Origin: Hypomesus transpacificus
Taxonomy: Eukaryota > Chordata > Actinopteri > Osmeriformes > Osmeridae
Direction: 5' to 3'
Assembly: GCF_021917145.1 (NCBI RefSeq)
Contig: NC_061074.1
Span: 2,169,487-2,233,486, forward strand
Length of the DNA stretch: 64,000 bases
Within the stretch, counting starts at the first letter, position 1, and every line of letters starts with the position of its first letter. The notes beneath the pieces are model-generated. The model saw only the letters and a program-made list of their open reading frames with translations, made no database searches and was not told the origin of the DNA. This document shows positions 1-9,386 of this stretch, piece by piece. The translations under genes were made by a program, and so were the position numbers.

Positions 1-365
1 TCTTCCTGTAGGGGCAGTGTTGTTTGGTATGAATGTGCAACATACCTGACCAATCAGAGTGCAAACGCTCCGCCAGCAGCCAGTCCAATACCTGTCGGTT
101 CTGCCAGGTCATTGCTGATGTTGAAGACAGCTGCTGGCCCAGGGCGGTGAGAGCCTCGTCTGTATAGTTAATGAAGCGCTGCTGATTATAGTACAGATAA
201 TTAATCCATTCAGTGTTCTTATTTACCGTTATCCAGGGCAAGATGGACTCAAACCCTGACGCCACCTCATTTCTTGCTTTAAAGTCATTGGGCACCCCCC
301 TTGGCTGACCTATGGCATCAATCGTTACATCAGACTTGAAGGCCCGCCTCTTGCGAGGAGCCTCC
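1..365 (-). pseudogene. Retroviral envelope transmembrane subunit fragment (frameshifted)
   Basis: Read on the minus strand from about 365 to 1, the translation starts with a short basic cleavage-like motif. It continues into an ectodomain with the run of glutamines, tryptophans and leucines typical of retroviral transmembrane subunits before the immunosuppressive-like segment. Near position 50 the frame is lost: the cysteine-rich part typical of gamma- and epsilon-type envelopes is readable only in another frame. The C-terminal half lies outside the window and no surface-subunit ORF is preserved upstream. The family call rests on pattern recognition. This is a broken relic. Confidence 0.65.
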
Positions 366-2239
366 TCGAGGTTTTCTGTGGTTTGGTTTAGCTTGAAGTG
401 GATCACCTAGGTGACGGCATGTGGTATTCATATTGCAATGAACTCTGCTTTGCTCCCCCCTTGTCCTAAAACATCTCGTGTCAGCCCACTTACCTCTACC
501 TCACCGAGCAGTTTGCTCGGGAAGGGGATTCTGCTGTGTGGGTGTGGGGTCTATGGGGTCTGCCAGGATCGTCCCCTGCTCGCTCAGCTGCACGTCTTTT
601 AGCAGCTGCACAAGTGGGGTTGTTGGAGGTCGATGGTCTCTGGTGCTGGCCCTCTTTGGTGAACCTTCCCTGGCTCGACCCCTGGATCTGGATCTGGTTT
701 TACCCTCTCCTGGAATTAGACACAGTCCAGGAACAGGATACTTCTGCGTTCAGGGGAGAGTCCTATTGACTCTGTCATCATAATGGAGGTGAGTTTTATA
801 GAAACCGGGACAGAGAGATGGATATACAGTCATAACAGCTTCAAGCTTAGGATGTTTAGTTTAGTCATAGCTTTTGTGAAACTCCATCAGAAACAATGTG
901 GATGTGATGTAGGCATACATCACCAAACCCTATTTTCCTCTGCTACTCGCCAGTTGTTCTCCATGCACGGGCAGTGGACTCTGGGAGGTGTTAACTCAGA
1001 GCCAACAAACATCGTTAATGTCATCAATAAACCCTGGTTCTATTAACCTAAACCACCTAGGCATTTGTCAACAATTACTCTAGTTTCACATTTCCAATGA
1101 CAATATTGCTGTTGCATCCACCTCATGTGTCCCCGTTTCACTCACCCCCCTTCTTCCCAGTTGGAACGCAACCAGGAAGGGTTTGTTGTTATTCGGCGGC
1201 TGAGTTTCATTTTCTGATCCCTCAACAGGGAGCAGGGGTTGAGTGACTGTTCGCCGTTGTCCAGGGTGGCTTGGTAACTTCGAGCCCTGGATTTGGTCCT
1301 TGATCTTAGGCACACCCTTGACTTCTGAGGCACGAGCAGGAAGCTCTCAATCCTCAGTCTCAGGCCCAGTTGGAGGCTGAGAGTTAACCAACGTCATTCG
1401 TGTGCTTTGCCTTTAGGAGAGCACTGTCCTGTACTGTATCAGGGAAATCAGAGTCAATAGTTGTTATAGGTGTGACCAAGTTTGATGTGGGATTTATAAC
1501 GGTGCTTCCAGATGGACCACATGGTTGACCCTTCAAACTGTGTTGTGGTCATCGTTGCTCGTGACCCTGTGTTCAGGCAGTGTCTCTACACGGGGTGTTG
1601 ACTTTTCCCCCGGTCGCCTTTACTGGAGACTCGACCACCAGGCTGGATGCTGATTGGTTTCTCCGAGGCTCGTCCTCTCCTCCTTCTCCTCCCCTAGTTC
1701 CTACAAAACATCTTTAACAAAACTTCACCATAGTCTAAGGTTAGACTATCAAAATTATAAATGTTACTACTTAGGGTGTGCTTTACTTGTTTATCAACTA
1801 AATTATCAATTTAAAATTGCCTCTGTCTCTGAGACCATAGTCCAAATTTTTCCTATCCCCCTTCCCCCCATCGCACAGTTCATATCTATGCAATTCCTAA
1901 GGGATAGAAAAAATATGTTAGTCAGTGACAACCCAAATTCTTCATACTCCTTCACATATTTCATAATATTTTTACCTCTTCTTTAAATCTCCTAATTTCG
2001 TGCCTCTGTCAACCGAAATTTACCCTGTTCAACAAGATTCGCAATTATGTGGTGTGTGTAAATTATGATTGGATACATACAGGAAGATGGGTTTCTCGTA
2101 GTTCGGAAGGGCCAGAGCTGGTGCCTGTTGTAGACTCAGTTTGATATCCGTTAATGCTTTCTCCCCCCCTCAGTCCCTTTCAGTTTGGCCTGTAGAGAGG
2201 TGACTCCTGCTTCTTACGTCATCTCTCGAAGGGCCACGG
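366..2239. other. Internal ERV remnant, no recognisable gene
   Basis: This stretch lies between the gag and env relics of the minus-strand provirus. It holds only short open frames on both strands (none over 110 codons) and no domain I recognise. By position it should contain the remains of pol and of the envelope surface subunit, but decay or deletion has removed any readable protein. About 1670-2000 is A/T-rich and looks like a separate old insertion, which I cannot classify. Confidence 0.4.
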
Positions 2240-3509
2240 CTACTGGGAAACTAGGCCCAGCGCCAGCCCTTCTGACTCGCTCCCCCACTGTCTGTTTTGA
2301 CTGTAGGCAGCAGGGGGAGCGACGAGTCCTGCTTGTAGGCCGGACCTGAGTTGGAGTTTGTTCAGCTTCCGCGCATTCTCTCGGTCACTCTGCAGCCTTT
2401 TGTTTTCATTGTTCCTTTCTTTTAACACGGCATGGGTGATGTGTTCGCAAAACTGGGCAAAAGGCATGGAATAGAGACCCACTACATCTGCCAACCGCCC
2501 CTGAACAGTCTCTGTCAGGCCTCGGACGACCCCTTGTCGAAACATTGCTTGTTGCAGGACCTCGTCTTCTGGATTTTTCCCTAGTTCAGCTCTCCATTTC
2601 CCCAAAGTTTTGTGAATAAATGCCATTGGTGGCTCAGATAACTCAATTGTCTCCCCAGTGAGCATGTCCAGCCTCACCCGATCCGGAAAGAGGGTTCTCA
2701 GGCTTTCCCAGACTTCTGTGCGGATTGCATTGAAAAGGTCTCCGTCCCCCGCATGAGTGTCTAGGATCTCGGCCAGATGCTGAGAATGCATGACGTCACT
2801 CAAGCCTCCAGCCCCCAGGGTGCGCCCCAGGATCATTTTGATGTCTCCGATAGCTATGTTGTGGCCTAGTGTCTCTTGCTCGAACGCCTTAATCCACCTA
2901 CTCGCTCCCTCATATGGATTGGGGAGCCGAGCAATTAAACCAGTCATGTCCATTGTTGTCCAGGGCACATAATTCAACTGAGTTCCCCTGACCAGGATGG
3001 GTGCTTGATGGTATACAGGAGGCTCCTTGATACAGACTAGCCTTCCCTGACTTTCTGGGTGGGGCAGAGCCGCTCTTCTCTTTAGCGTATGGGGGAGGGG
3101 AGGCCCTCTCTAGAGTCTCATGATCGGTCTTGGCTGCGAGCAAGCAAGCCTTAGCCGTATCACGATAGTTCTGTCCTTGTTCTTCATACAGCTTCAGACA
3201 CTCAGCTTCCTCATTGCGTTTTTTGAGTTTTTTCTTGGCCGAACCAGAATGGCTGTGGTTGGCGATCAGGACCCTCATGTCGTCGCAGAGGCTTAGATCG
3301 AAAGTCCCGTGCTCTGGCCAGACTGTTGTCATCTTGGCAGTGCGCTTGGCCCATTTCCTGTTCATCTCGACGAGGCGTTCTCGGAGAAGAGGGAATTTGA
3401 GGCTGAGCACCTCCTGGGCGGTCACGCGCAGAGGAGCAGCTGGCACGGTCTGGTCAGGCGACAGGACAGCTCTGGCTCCTCCCTCTACCGGTCTCTTTGG
3501 CACACTCAT
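2240..3509 (-). pseudogene. Retroviral gag-like polyprotein gene, frameshifted
   Basis: Two overlapping minus-strand open frames (3509-2910 and 2977-2240) form one gag-like gene broken by a frameshift. The homologous reading passes from the first frame to the second at about 3020, upstream of the second frame's first Met. The first frame has a matrix-like N-terminal region, a Lys-rich stretch and a P-P-P-Y late-domain-type motif. The second frame has a capsid-like helical region (W-I-K-A-F-E, then W-R-A-E-L-G and Q-F-C-E-H-I-T). No zinc-knuckle Cys-His box is visible. Position just 3' of the LTR, primer site and leader supports the call. The exact retroviral genus is not decidable by eye. Confidence 0.65.
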
Positions 3510-3539
3510 GATGCGTTTGGGATGGAACAGGCAGATCTA

Positions 3540-5272
3540 AACTTAAGAATATGAGTGTTACTGGCCAGTTTTTATACATATGCCATTTGCATACATTCAT
3601 TCCTGTATCTATCTTTTCATTATGTAAATGTTAATGTACATGTAAATGTTAGTGTAAATGTAAATGAGTTGTTTGTTGAACGAGGCAAACACACAGCTGA
3701 CAGTAATGGAGACACACTCATTGTTTCTCCTTTTTTATTTTCATACATGGCAACAGTTTATTTTTGCTACTCCTCCCTGAGGAGAGTTTTTTCATACAAC
3801 CGGGGTCCAAATGCCCGGATCAGCGTCTGTAATGTTCAGAGAACAGCATGTAAGACACTTTCACCACACTTGATCTTGCCCGTTGTATTTTTCATTACCT
3901 TACTTTTATCGTTCTTTACCATTTCTTGTGCGTGATCAGCCATGTTCTTAGTTTAGGCTTGTCTGTTAATTTTATACGGGTAATTAGGCCGTTTTTTCTT
4001 AACCAGACTGAAAATCAGTGTGCCCACATATTCTCAGCCGCACACGCACATTCATAGTCCACAATTCTACCAGGTCCAATACTTTAGTTATCTCCAACTA
4101 ACTTAAGTCAGTTCACTGGCTTCCGTACATCTTTATTCATGTCAATAGTTCTCATTTCTCCTTCTATTGCTGATTTACGATATTCACACATTGCTCAGGG
4201 CAACGCCCTTTTTTGAACAGCCCTGCTCACCCCCTCCCTTACAACTCGCTTTCCTGAAGCGAGTCTGAAACGATTGCGCAACAGCCGTACTCTCTCACTT
4301 TTTTTAGACTCGTTTCACTGATTTTTAGAGGGTTTTACATGTCAATATCAAAAACAGTCAATAGATTTATCACTCCGTTTTTATCTGACTCCATTTCCCA
4401 TATGTTTTTTTTAGCATTTTAACAGAGATTTTTGTCTCTGGTTCTAATCGCTCCCTCAACAGCCTTTTTTACCACAGCTGTTTTAGGAACTCTCAGAACC
4501 TTTTAAGACTGTCATCTCACGGAATGCCACAAAAACATACATTTCTCCATACATTATATACATTATCTACGGATATCCGTCTAACCCAAGTTTTCTCAGC
4601 GCGTCTTGAGATGAATCTTTTCGGATAGCTAGTCCTGACTCACTTTCGACTGAAGTAATAGCTGCAGCTATACTTTGCTGTCACTTGTTGTTTAATAGTG
4701 CAACTTTTTAGCCAGGACGGATATTACAATAATAATTTGCTTGAGGTCTGTTGAAAAACGTTAGACACGCAGGCACCCCCCGAATCGCTAGCACCCTTGG
4801 CTAACCTGATCTTTTTCAACAGCCTTGTTTTAGATGTAACCATATTACTCTGATTGCACACACTTTAACCATTTGTTGGTTAAGTGGCGATTTTTTACCG
4901 GACCTTCCGAACTTTACCTTTTGCTAGGTTCAAAAGGCCCTAAAAGAAATGTCCTCAGTTTACTCGAATTTTGTTTTAAAGAGGCCCATAGTAGTTTTGT
5001 ACCTAAGCTTCCCAGGTTATAAATAGAGGCCGCCGGAGACCCCCTTGCCTGAGCTTAATAGTACGACAGTAGAGAAGCTTTAGCAAGAAACATTTACATT
5101 CAATCATTTCTTTCATTCAGGGTAACATACATCCTGGCAATTAAAACATTTGCAACCAGTCCCCTTCTCCAAAGCCTTTTTCACCTTCTCTTAGTTCAAG
5201 ATTCGTATCTAAGCATTCATTAGGTACTTTACAGGTTTTTTCATTGCCTACCTTCTCAAATGTAGATGTAGC
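3540..5272. other. ERV leader region, no gene seen
   Basis: About 1.7 kb lies between the primer-binding site and the gag-like frame. It is A/T-rich and has no coding frame I can support. A short imperfect tandem repeat of the type ATGTAAATGTTA lies at about 3620-3668. The 1.7-kb length is unusually long for a retroviral leader, so a deletion junction or an older insertion may be hidden here. Confidence 0.4.
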
Positions 5273-5293
5273 GAATCACGTCGGTAGTCACCA
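5273..5293 (-). promoter_or_regulatory. Primer-binding site, tRNA-Trp-like
   Basis: On the minus strand this begins TGGTGAC and continues CCGACGTGATTC, two bases inside the LTR edge. It matches the 3' end of vertebrate tRNA-Trp (ending CACGTCGGGGTCACCA) apart from a small change in the middle of the C run. A two-base gap between LTR and primer site is the usual retroviral arrangement. The tRNA identity is from memory of the tRNA-Trp sequence. Confidence 0.65.
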
Positions 5294-5295
5294 AT

Positions 5296-5892
5296 TGTTG
5301 GGGTCTCGAAAGTGGTTCTTAGTGAAGCAAGAATTAACAGGCTTGGAGTCAGGAGATTGATTGCAAAGGTCTTTGTCTTTATTGTTGCCAGGCAGATTGG
5401 AAATCACGCGCAGAACTTCTCTAGCCAGGGAAGTCTACCATGCATTGACAGACTAGAGCTTTTATACAGTCTTATTACGTCACACAAATATGTTTGGCCA
5501 TTATCAGACAACACACAGTTTGTTCAAGATAAACAGATGTCCTCCCTCAATTGGCTGTCCTTACACAACCCGTGGTCCCTCTTGCACAACCCGTGGTCTC
5601 ACTCGAGCAACATTTCCCTATCAGGTCATCCCGACCTGACTCCTTCTCTGAAAAGAACATTCTAACGGGAGGGGGAGAGTGACTCTCCCAGCTCACTCTT
5701 CTCCTCATTATCGAGCATGGGACCCAAACAGCTTCCTCTCTCACCTAATTCCTTACATGGGGATAAACATGGGGATAAACAAGTCTTCTTTCCTGGCCTA
5801 GTTCCCTACGTGGGCTATTTCCTCTCCTCATCTAACCCCTGTCCTAGTTGACTCCTTTCTTGAGGTCACCTTACATCAGAAATCCCCCGACA
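5296..5892 (-). repeat. ERV long terminal repeat (5' LTR of the minus-strand provirus)
   Basis: The 597-bp block runs from TGTTGGGG (5296) to CCCCCGACA (ends 5892), giving near-perfect short inverted termini of TG...CA type. In minus orientation it holds a TATAAAA box at about 5466-5460 and an AATAAA signal at about 5383-5378, in the right order for U3-R-U5. The internal edge meets the primer site, and the outer edge meets the tRNA-Ser repeat unit. Without the second LTR the target duplication cannot be checked. Confidence 0.75.
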
Positions 5893-5975
5893 GGAACACT
5901 AAGTAGGAGAACTAAGAGTTCAGGGACGGAAGAATTTCAATTTAATAAGGCGGACATGTCATAAAGACAAATTGC

Positions 5976-6057
5976 CGACGAGGATGAGATTCAAAGTCGC
6001 GCGTGCAGAGCACAATGGGTTAGCAGTCCATCGCCTTAACCACTCGGCCACCTCGTC
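5976..6057 (-). tRNA. tRNA-Ser(GCT)-like unit 1, probable pseudogene
   Basis: The 82-base minus-strand sequence has the serine tRNA acceptor (GACGAGG ... CCTCGTC), a normal A box (TGGCCGAGTGGTTAAGG), an anticodon loop with GCT, and a variable arm of serine length. The T arm is damaged: the expected GGTTCGAATCC is CTTTGAATCT, so the T-loop C is lost and the T stem hardly pairs. It is probably a pseudogene or a tRNA-derived satellite core. Confidence 0.7.
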
Positions 6058-6268
6058 TTTTTGAGCTCTGGGCCCATTGCAGTTAAAAACCTTCCATTTT
6101 ACAAAACATGGAGAAAAGCAAGTGACGCCATGCACAATTGGGAAAGGAACAAAATCAGGAGTTGAGGAAGGAATCAAAGAGTTGTTGGAAAGGTAGTGGA
6201 GGGACACTAAGTAGGAGGAAGGAAGAATTTCAATTTGATAAGGCGGACATGTCATAAAGACAACTTGC

Positions 6269-6350
6269 CGACGAGGATGAGATTCGAAGTTGCGCGAGCA
6301 GAGCACAATGGATTAGCAGTCAATCGCCTTAACCACTCGGCCACCTCGTC
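6269..6350 (-). tRNA. tRNA-Ser(GCT)-like unit 2, probable pseudogene
   Basis: This is 82 bases with the same acceptor and A box as its neighbours. The T loop keeps TTCGAAT, but the T stem is still mismatched, and one base next to the anticodon stem differs from the other units (GATT instead of GATG before GACTGCT). Structure looks impaired. Confidence 0.65.
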
Positions 6351-6577
6351 TTTTGGAGCACTGGGCCAACGGCAGTTAAAAAACCTTCCATTTCACAAAA
6401 CGTGGAGAAAAGCAGGTGACGACAGGCACAATTGTGAAACGAACAAAATCAGGAGCTGAGGAAGGAATCAGAGAGTTATTGGAAAGGTAGTGGAGGAACA
6501 CTAAGTAGGAGAACTAAGAGTTCAGGGACGGAAGAATTTCAATTTAATAAGGCGGACATGTCATAAAGACAACTTGC

Positions 6578-6659
6578 CGACGAGGATGAGATTCAAAGTC
6601 GTGCGTGCAGAGCACAATGGGTTAGCAGTCCATCGCCTTAACCACTCGGCCACCTCGTC
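6578..6659 (-). tRNA. tRNA-Ser(GCT)-like unit 3, probable pseudogene
   Basis: This is 82 bases, nearly the same as unit 1, with the same TTTGAAT T loop and GCT anticodon. The shared T-arm defect in units 1 and 3 shows it was already present when the array was amplified. Confidence 0.65.
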
Positions 6660-6885
6660 TTTTTGAGCTCTGGGCCCATTGCAGTTAAAAACCTTCCATT
6701 TTACAAAACATGGAGAAAAGCAAGTGACGCCATGCACAATTGGGAAAGGAACAAAATCAGGAGCTGAGGAAGGAATATAAAGAGTTGTTGGAAAGGTAGT
6801 GGAGGAACACTAAGTAGGAGAACTAAGAATTCAGGGACGGAAGAATTTCAATTTAAAGGGCGGACATGTCATAAACTTAACTTGC

Positions 6886-6945
6886 CGACGAGGATGAGAT
6901 TCGAAGTTGCGCGAGCAGAGCACAATGGATTAGCAGTCCATCGCC
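6886..6945 (-). pseudogene. tRNA-Ser-like unit 4, truncated by a LINE insertion
   Basis: Sixty of 82 bases remain, from the tRNA 3' end to the GGCGATGG just after the D loop. A T-run at 6946 (the poly-A tail of the minus-strand LINE) replaces the 5' part. The break lies between the expected GGTTAA and GGCGATGG of the tRNA. Confidence 0.8.
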
Positions 6946-8967
6946 TTTTTTTTTTCTCTTTATTATAAAAAAAAACCATCTACAATATTTGCTGACACTT
7001 CAGCTTACATTACATATATATAGCACAGGTCCAAACATCATGTACAAATTACAACATTGATCACATGTTAAATTCCTGCTTCAACAAGCTCTCAATACAA
7101 CCATGAACCGAAAATGAAATGAAAGAAAAACTCAAAACCTAAACACCAAGCCCCCCCCCTCTTCTTTCTCTATAAATCTACAATCCTTCAAAAATACCTT
7201 CTCAAAGTCCCCATGTCCATACTTGTACATCAGTCCCACATCCTTTTTTAACATCCCCACAAATATGTCCCACACTTTTACCCTCTTAGCCTCAAAACGC
7301 GCCAAGTTCCGCCTTAAGTACACTGCATATCTTGCATGGGACAACACATAGTTCAATAACTCTATATTTAACCCCGTCTCTCTCTCCCACACTCCAAACA
7401 ATACTAAACACCTCCAATCAAACCGTCCTATCCATTCCACTCCCCAGTTTGACGCCAACAATAGCTTAAGCCTTACATAAAACCCAGACACAGAGTTGCA
7501 TTCAAACATCATGTGCATCAGGTTTTCATCCTCCTCTTCACACACATCACACACCCGTGACACTGACCTGTCTATCTGATGAATCACCACCTTAGTGTAA
7601 ATCCTGTTGTGCCTAAGCATAAAATCAAAATGTGTACATTCAAGACTATTTAGTTTCACCATTAAATTACCCCACAAACATTCCATATCCAACCCCGGAA
7701 ACACACACCTCCACACCTTCTCCGAGGCAGGTACCCTAACCTTCCCAACTAGCAGAGCCCAGTAAATATCTTTTACCCTGGCAGAGGACAATGCCCGGCT
7801 AGACTCCCCCATCCCCATCCGTAAGTCAGGCAATGCTCCCACATTCCCCACACACACAGAACTATCCAGAATATCAACCCACTCCCTGGGGAAGCACTCC
7901 TTTAACCTCTCAAAGACCCCTAATACCGCCCCTCTACCGATATCCCACTCCACTGCCCAGATAGTGTCCAGGATTGCCTGATCCGTCAGGAACCCTGGGA
8001 TTACCTCATACCTAAAATCCCGAACCTTCACCATACCTGCCTTCATGAACACCTTACTCTCCAAAAGCCTTCCCCTTGATTTCAGCACAGGATTCAAAAA
8101 CACCGGCATATTCAAAATCACCCCTGCCGATACACATGAATAGGTAATTTGTGGCAAAAACTCCCCCCAAGCCCTAAACACCTCCTTATAAAACTAATAA
8201 GGTGCCCCTACATACATCCCTGGCTTCAGACACATTAACAGGCCATAATCCCCACAACCACTAACTTTATGTACCCAGTGGCGAAAAAACTCCATCCACC
8301 CATGACCCTGCTCTCCATACAAACATTTCTTAACTGTCTTGACCCGCATGGCTTTCAGTTTAACTTCAATGTCCATTAATCTCAACCCCCCCTTCAAATA
8401 ATCTGCAATCAAAACATCATGAGCAATCTTAACCGCTCCCCCACCCCCACCCCACAAGAAGCCGGATACCATCCCCTTGATTTCCTTCAACACCCACACA
8501 GGCACATCCAAAACACCTAACACATAGACACATTTAGACATTAGCAAAGCATTCACCACCACCACTTTACCCCTCAATTTCAATTTCCTTTGTTTCCAGA
8601 AGTTCAAAGTGGTCTTGATCTTGTTAATCACCCCCGTCCATGTAATGTCTCCGGCTTCACATTCATTCACCCCAATATTCACCCCCAAAACCTTTACATA
8701 ATCCTTTACCGTTCTAAAAGGAACGTTACATGTGGATATGTCCATTTCTTTTGCACACAACATTTCACTTTTTTCAACATTCACCCTTGCCCCAGATGCC
8801 TTCCCATATATATCAAAACATTTCATTAAACATTTTACACTGTCCACATCCATTACAGTACATGTTGTATCGTCAGCATAGTGATGCAGGACACTCACTC
8901 CTCCCCCTGGCATTTTTACACCACGGACACCACAATCACTTTTAACAAATGCTGCCAAGGGCTCCAC
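6946..8967 (-). mobile_element. Tx1-clade (L1-like) LINE, 5'-truncated, in the tRNA-Ser array
   Basis: The minus strand carries the C-terminal half of a LINE ORF2 in two frames-in-register pieces: 8994-8194 and 8181-7132. The first has the reverse transcriptase Y-A-D-D-T catalytic box followed by L1-type motifs (L-G-V-N-I-G, L-R-G-K-V-V-V-V-N-A-L). The second has a C-terminal region with C-D-V-C-E-E-E-D-E-N-L-M-H-M-M-F-E-C, the C-x2-C-x-H-x-C-type knuckle after RT. A single stop at about 8185 separates them. The 3' end is an A-rich tail at 6946-6975 joined to tRNA-Ser unit 4. The 5' end at about 8967 joins CSPP1-like sequence rather than the missing part of the tRNA, so the 5' junction is truncated or rearranged. 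Confidence 0.8.
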
Positions 8968-9235
8968 TGAGTTTGTACCTTCAATACCAATCACTTATCT
9001 ATGAGCAGAATCAATACTATTTACAGTATTTTGTGTATTTTTGTCCGGTATCCCAACTCATCGAAGGGAGGGCGGCTCACCTGCTGTTCTAGTTCCTCTT
9101 TGTACGTTGGTGCCCTCCGCTCAACAGGCTCCACCCTTCCCAGTCTGGTGGACCTGCTCTCTCTATAGGGAGGTCCACCCTCCTCAGCCCAGGGACCCCT
9201 GCCCTCGGCCGGGTGGTGGCCCCAGTGCGCCCCTG
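8968..9235 (-). pseudogene. Duplicate, truncated CSPP1-like exon
   Basis: About 265 bp nearly repeat 10385-10645, including the intron side and the donor end of the CSPP1-like exon at 10498-10704. The copied exon spans about 9081-9218, encodes the same Y-K-E-E-L-E-Q-Q ending with a good splice donor, and loses homology where the upstream half should start. It abuts the 5' end of the LINE. It is a local partial duplication, unlikely to be used. Confidence 0.7.
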
Positions 9236-9386
9236 TCTGCTGGTTAGCAAACAACCTGCTGGAAATGTCACTGGTCTGGACATGATCACAACCTGCAAAG
9301 ATGAAATATATTACACCAAGGGGTATTCCATGCACTTTAAAGTATGTGTTATCTGCAATGTGCCAGCTGGTGCAGTGACTGTCTAC

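Larger units (their letters stand above)
1..5892 (-). mobile_element. Endogenous retrovirus, 5' LTR end in window, internally deleted
   Basis: A minus-strand provirus enters from the left edge of the window. Reading 5' to 3' on the minus strand it has an LTR (5892-5296), a primer-binding site two bases inside it (5293-5273), a long leader, a frameshifted gag (3509-2240) and an envelope transmembrane fragment (about 365-1). Less than 2 kb separates gag from env and no protease, reverse transcriptase or integrase is recognisable there, so most of pol is missing. The second LTR lies outside the window. Gag and env both carry frame breaks, so this is an old, non-functional copy. It sits inside the tRNA-Ser-like repeat array: the flanking sequence at 5893 matches the middle of that array's unit. 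Confidence 0.8.
5893..6945 (-). repeat. Tandem array of ~300-bp units, each with a tRNA-Ser-like sequence
   Basis: Three complete units and one broken unit have tRNA-like cores starting at 5976, 6269, 6578 and 6886, so spacing is 293, 309 and 308 bp. Spacers are also conserved (shared blocks around CGGACATGTCATAAAG and AACACTAAGTAGGAG). Units 1 and 3 are more alike than either is to unit 2, which suggests a higher-order arrangement. The left end is cut by the retrovirus and the right end by a LINE. This is a tandem tRNA-gene-derived repeat, not a CRISPR array: units are long, include the tRNA, and the spacers are not unique. Confidence 0.85.

Noticed and set aside
1654-1986. 110-codon plus-strand frame inside the provirus
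   Set aside because: It has no similarity that I recognise, lies antisense to the ERV genes and has unremarkable composition.
3555-3935. 126-codon plus-strand frame in the ERV leader
   Set aside because: It has low complexity (V-N-V-N repeats from ATGTAAATG), no domain and lies antisense to the provirus.
5976-6945. Regular ~300-bp spacing could suggest a CRISPR-like array
   Set aside because: The organism is a vertebrate, units are tRNA-derived, spacers are conserved and too long.
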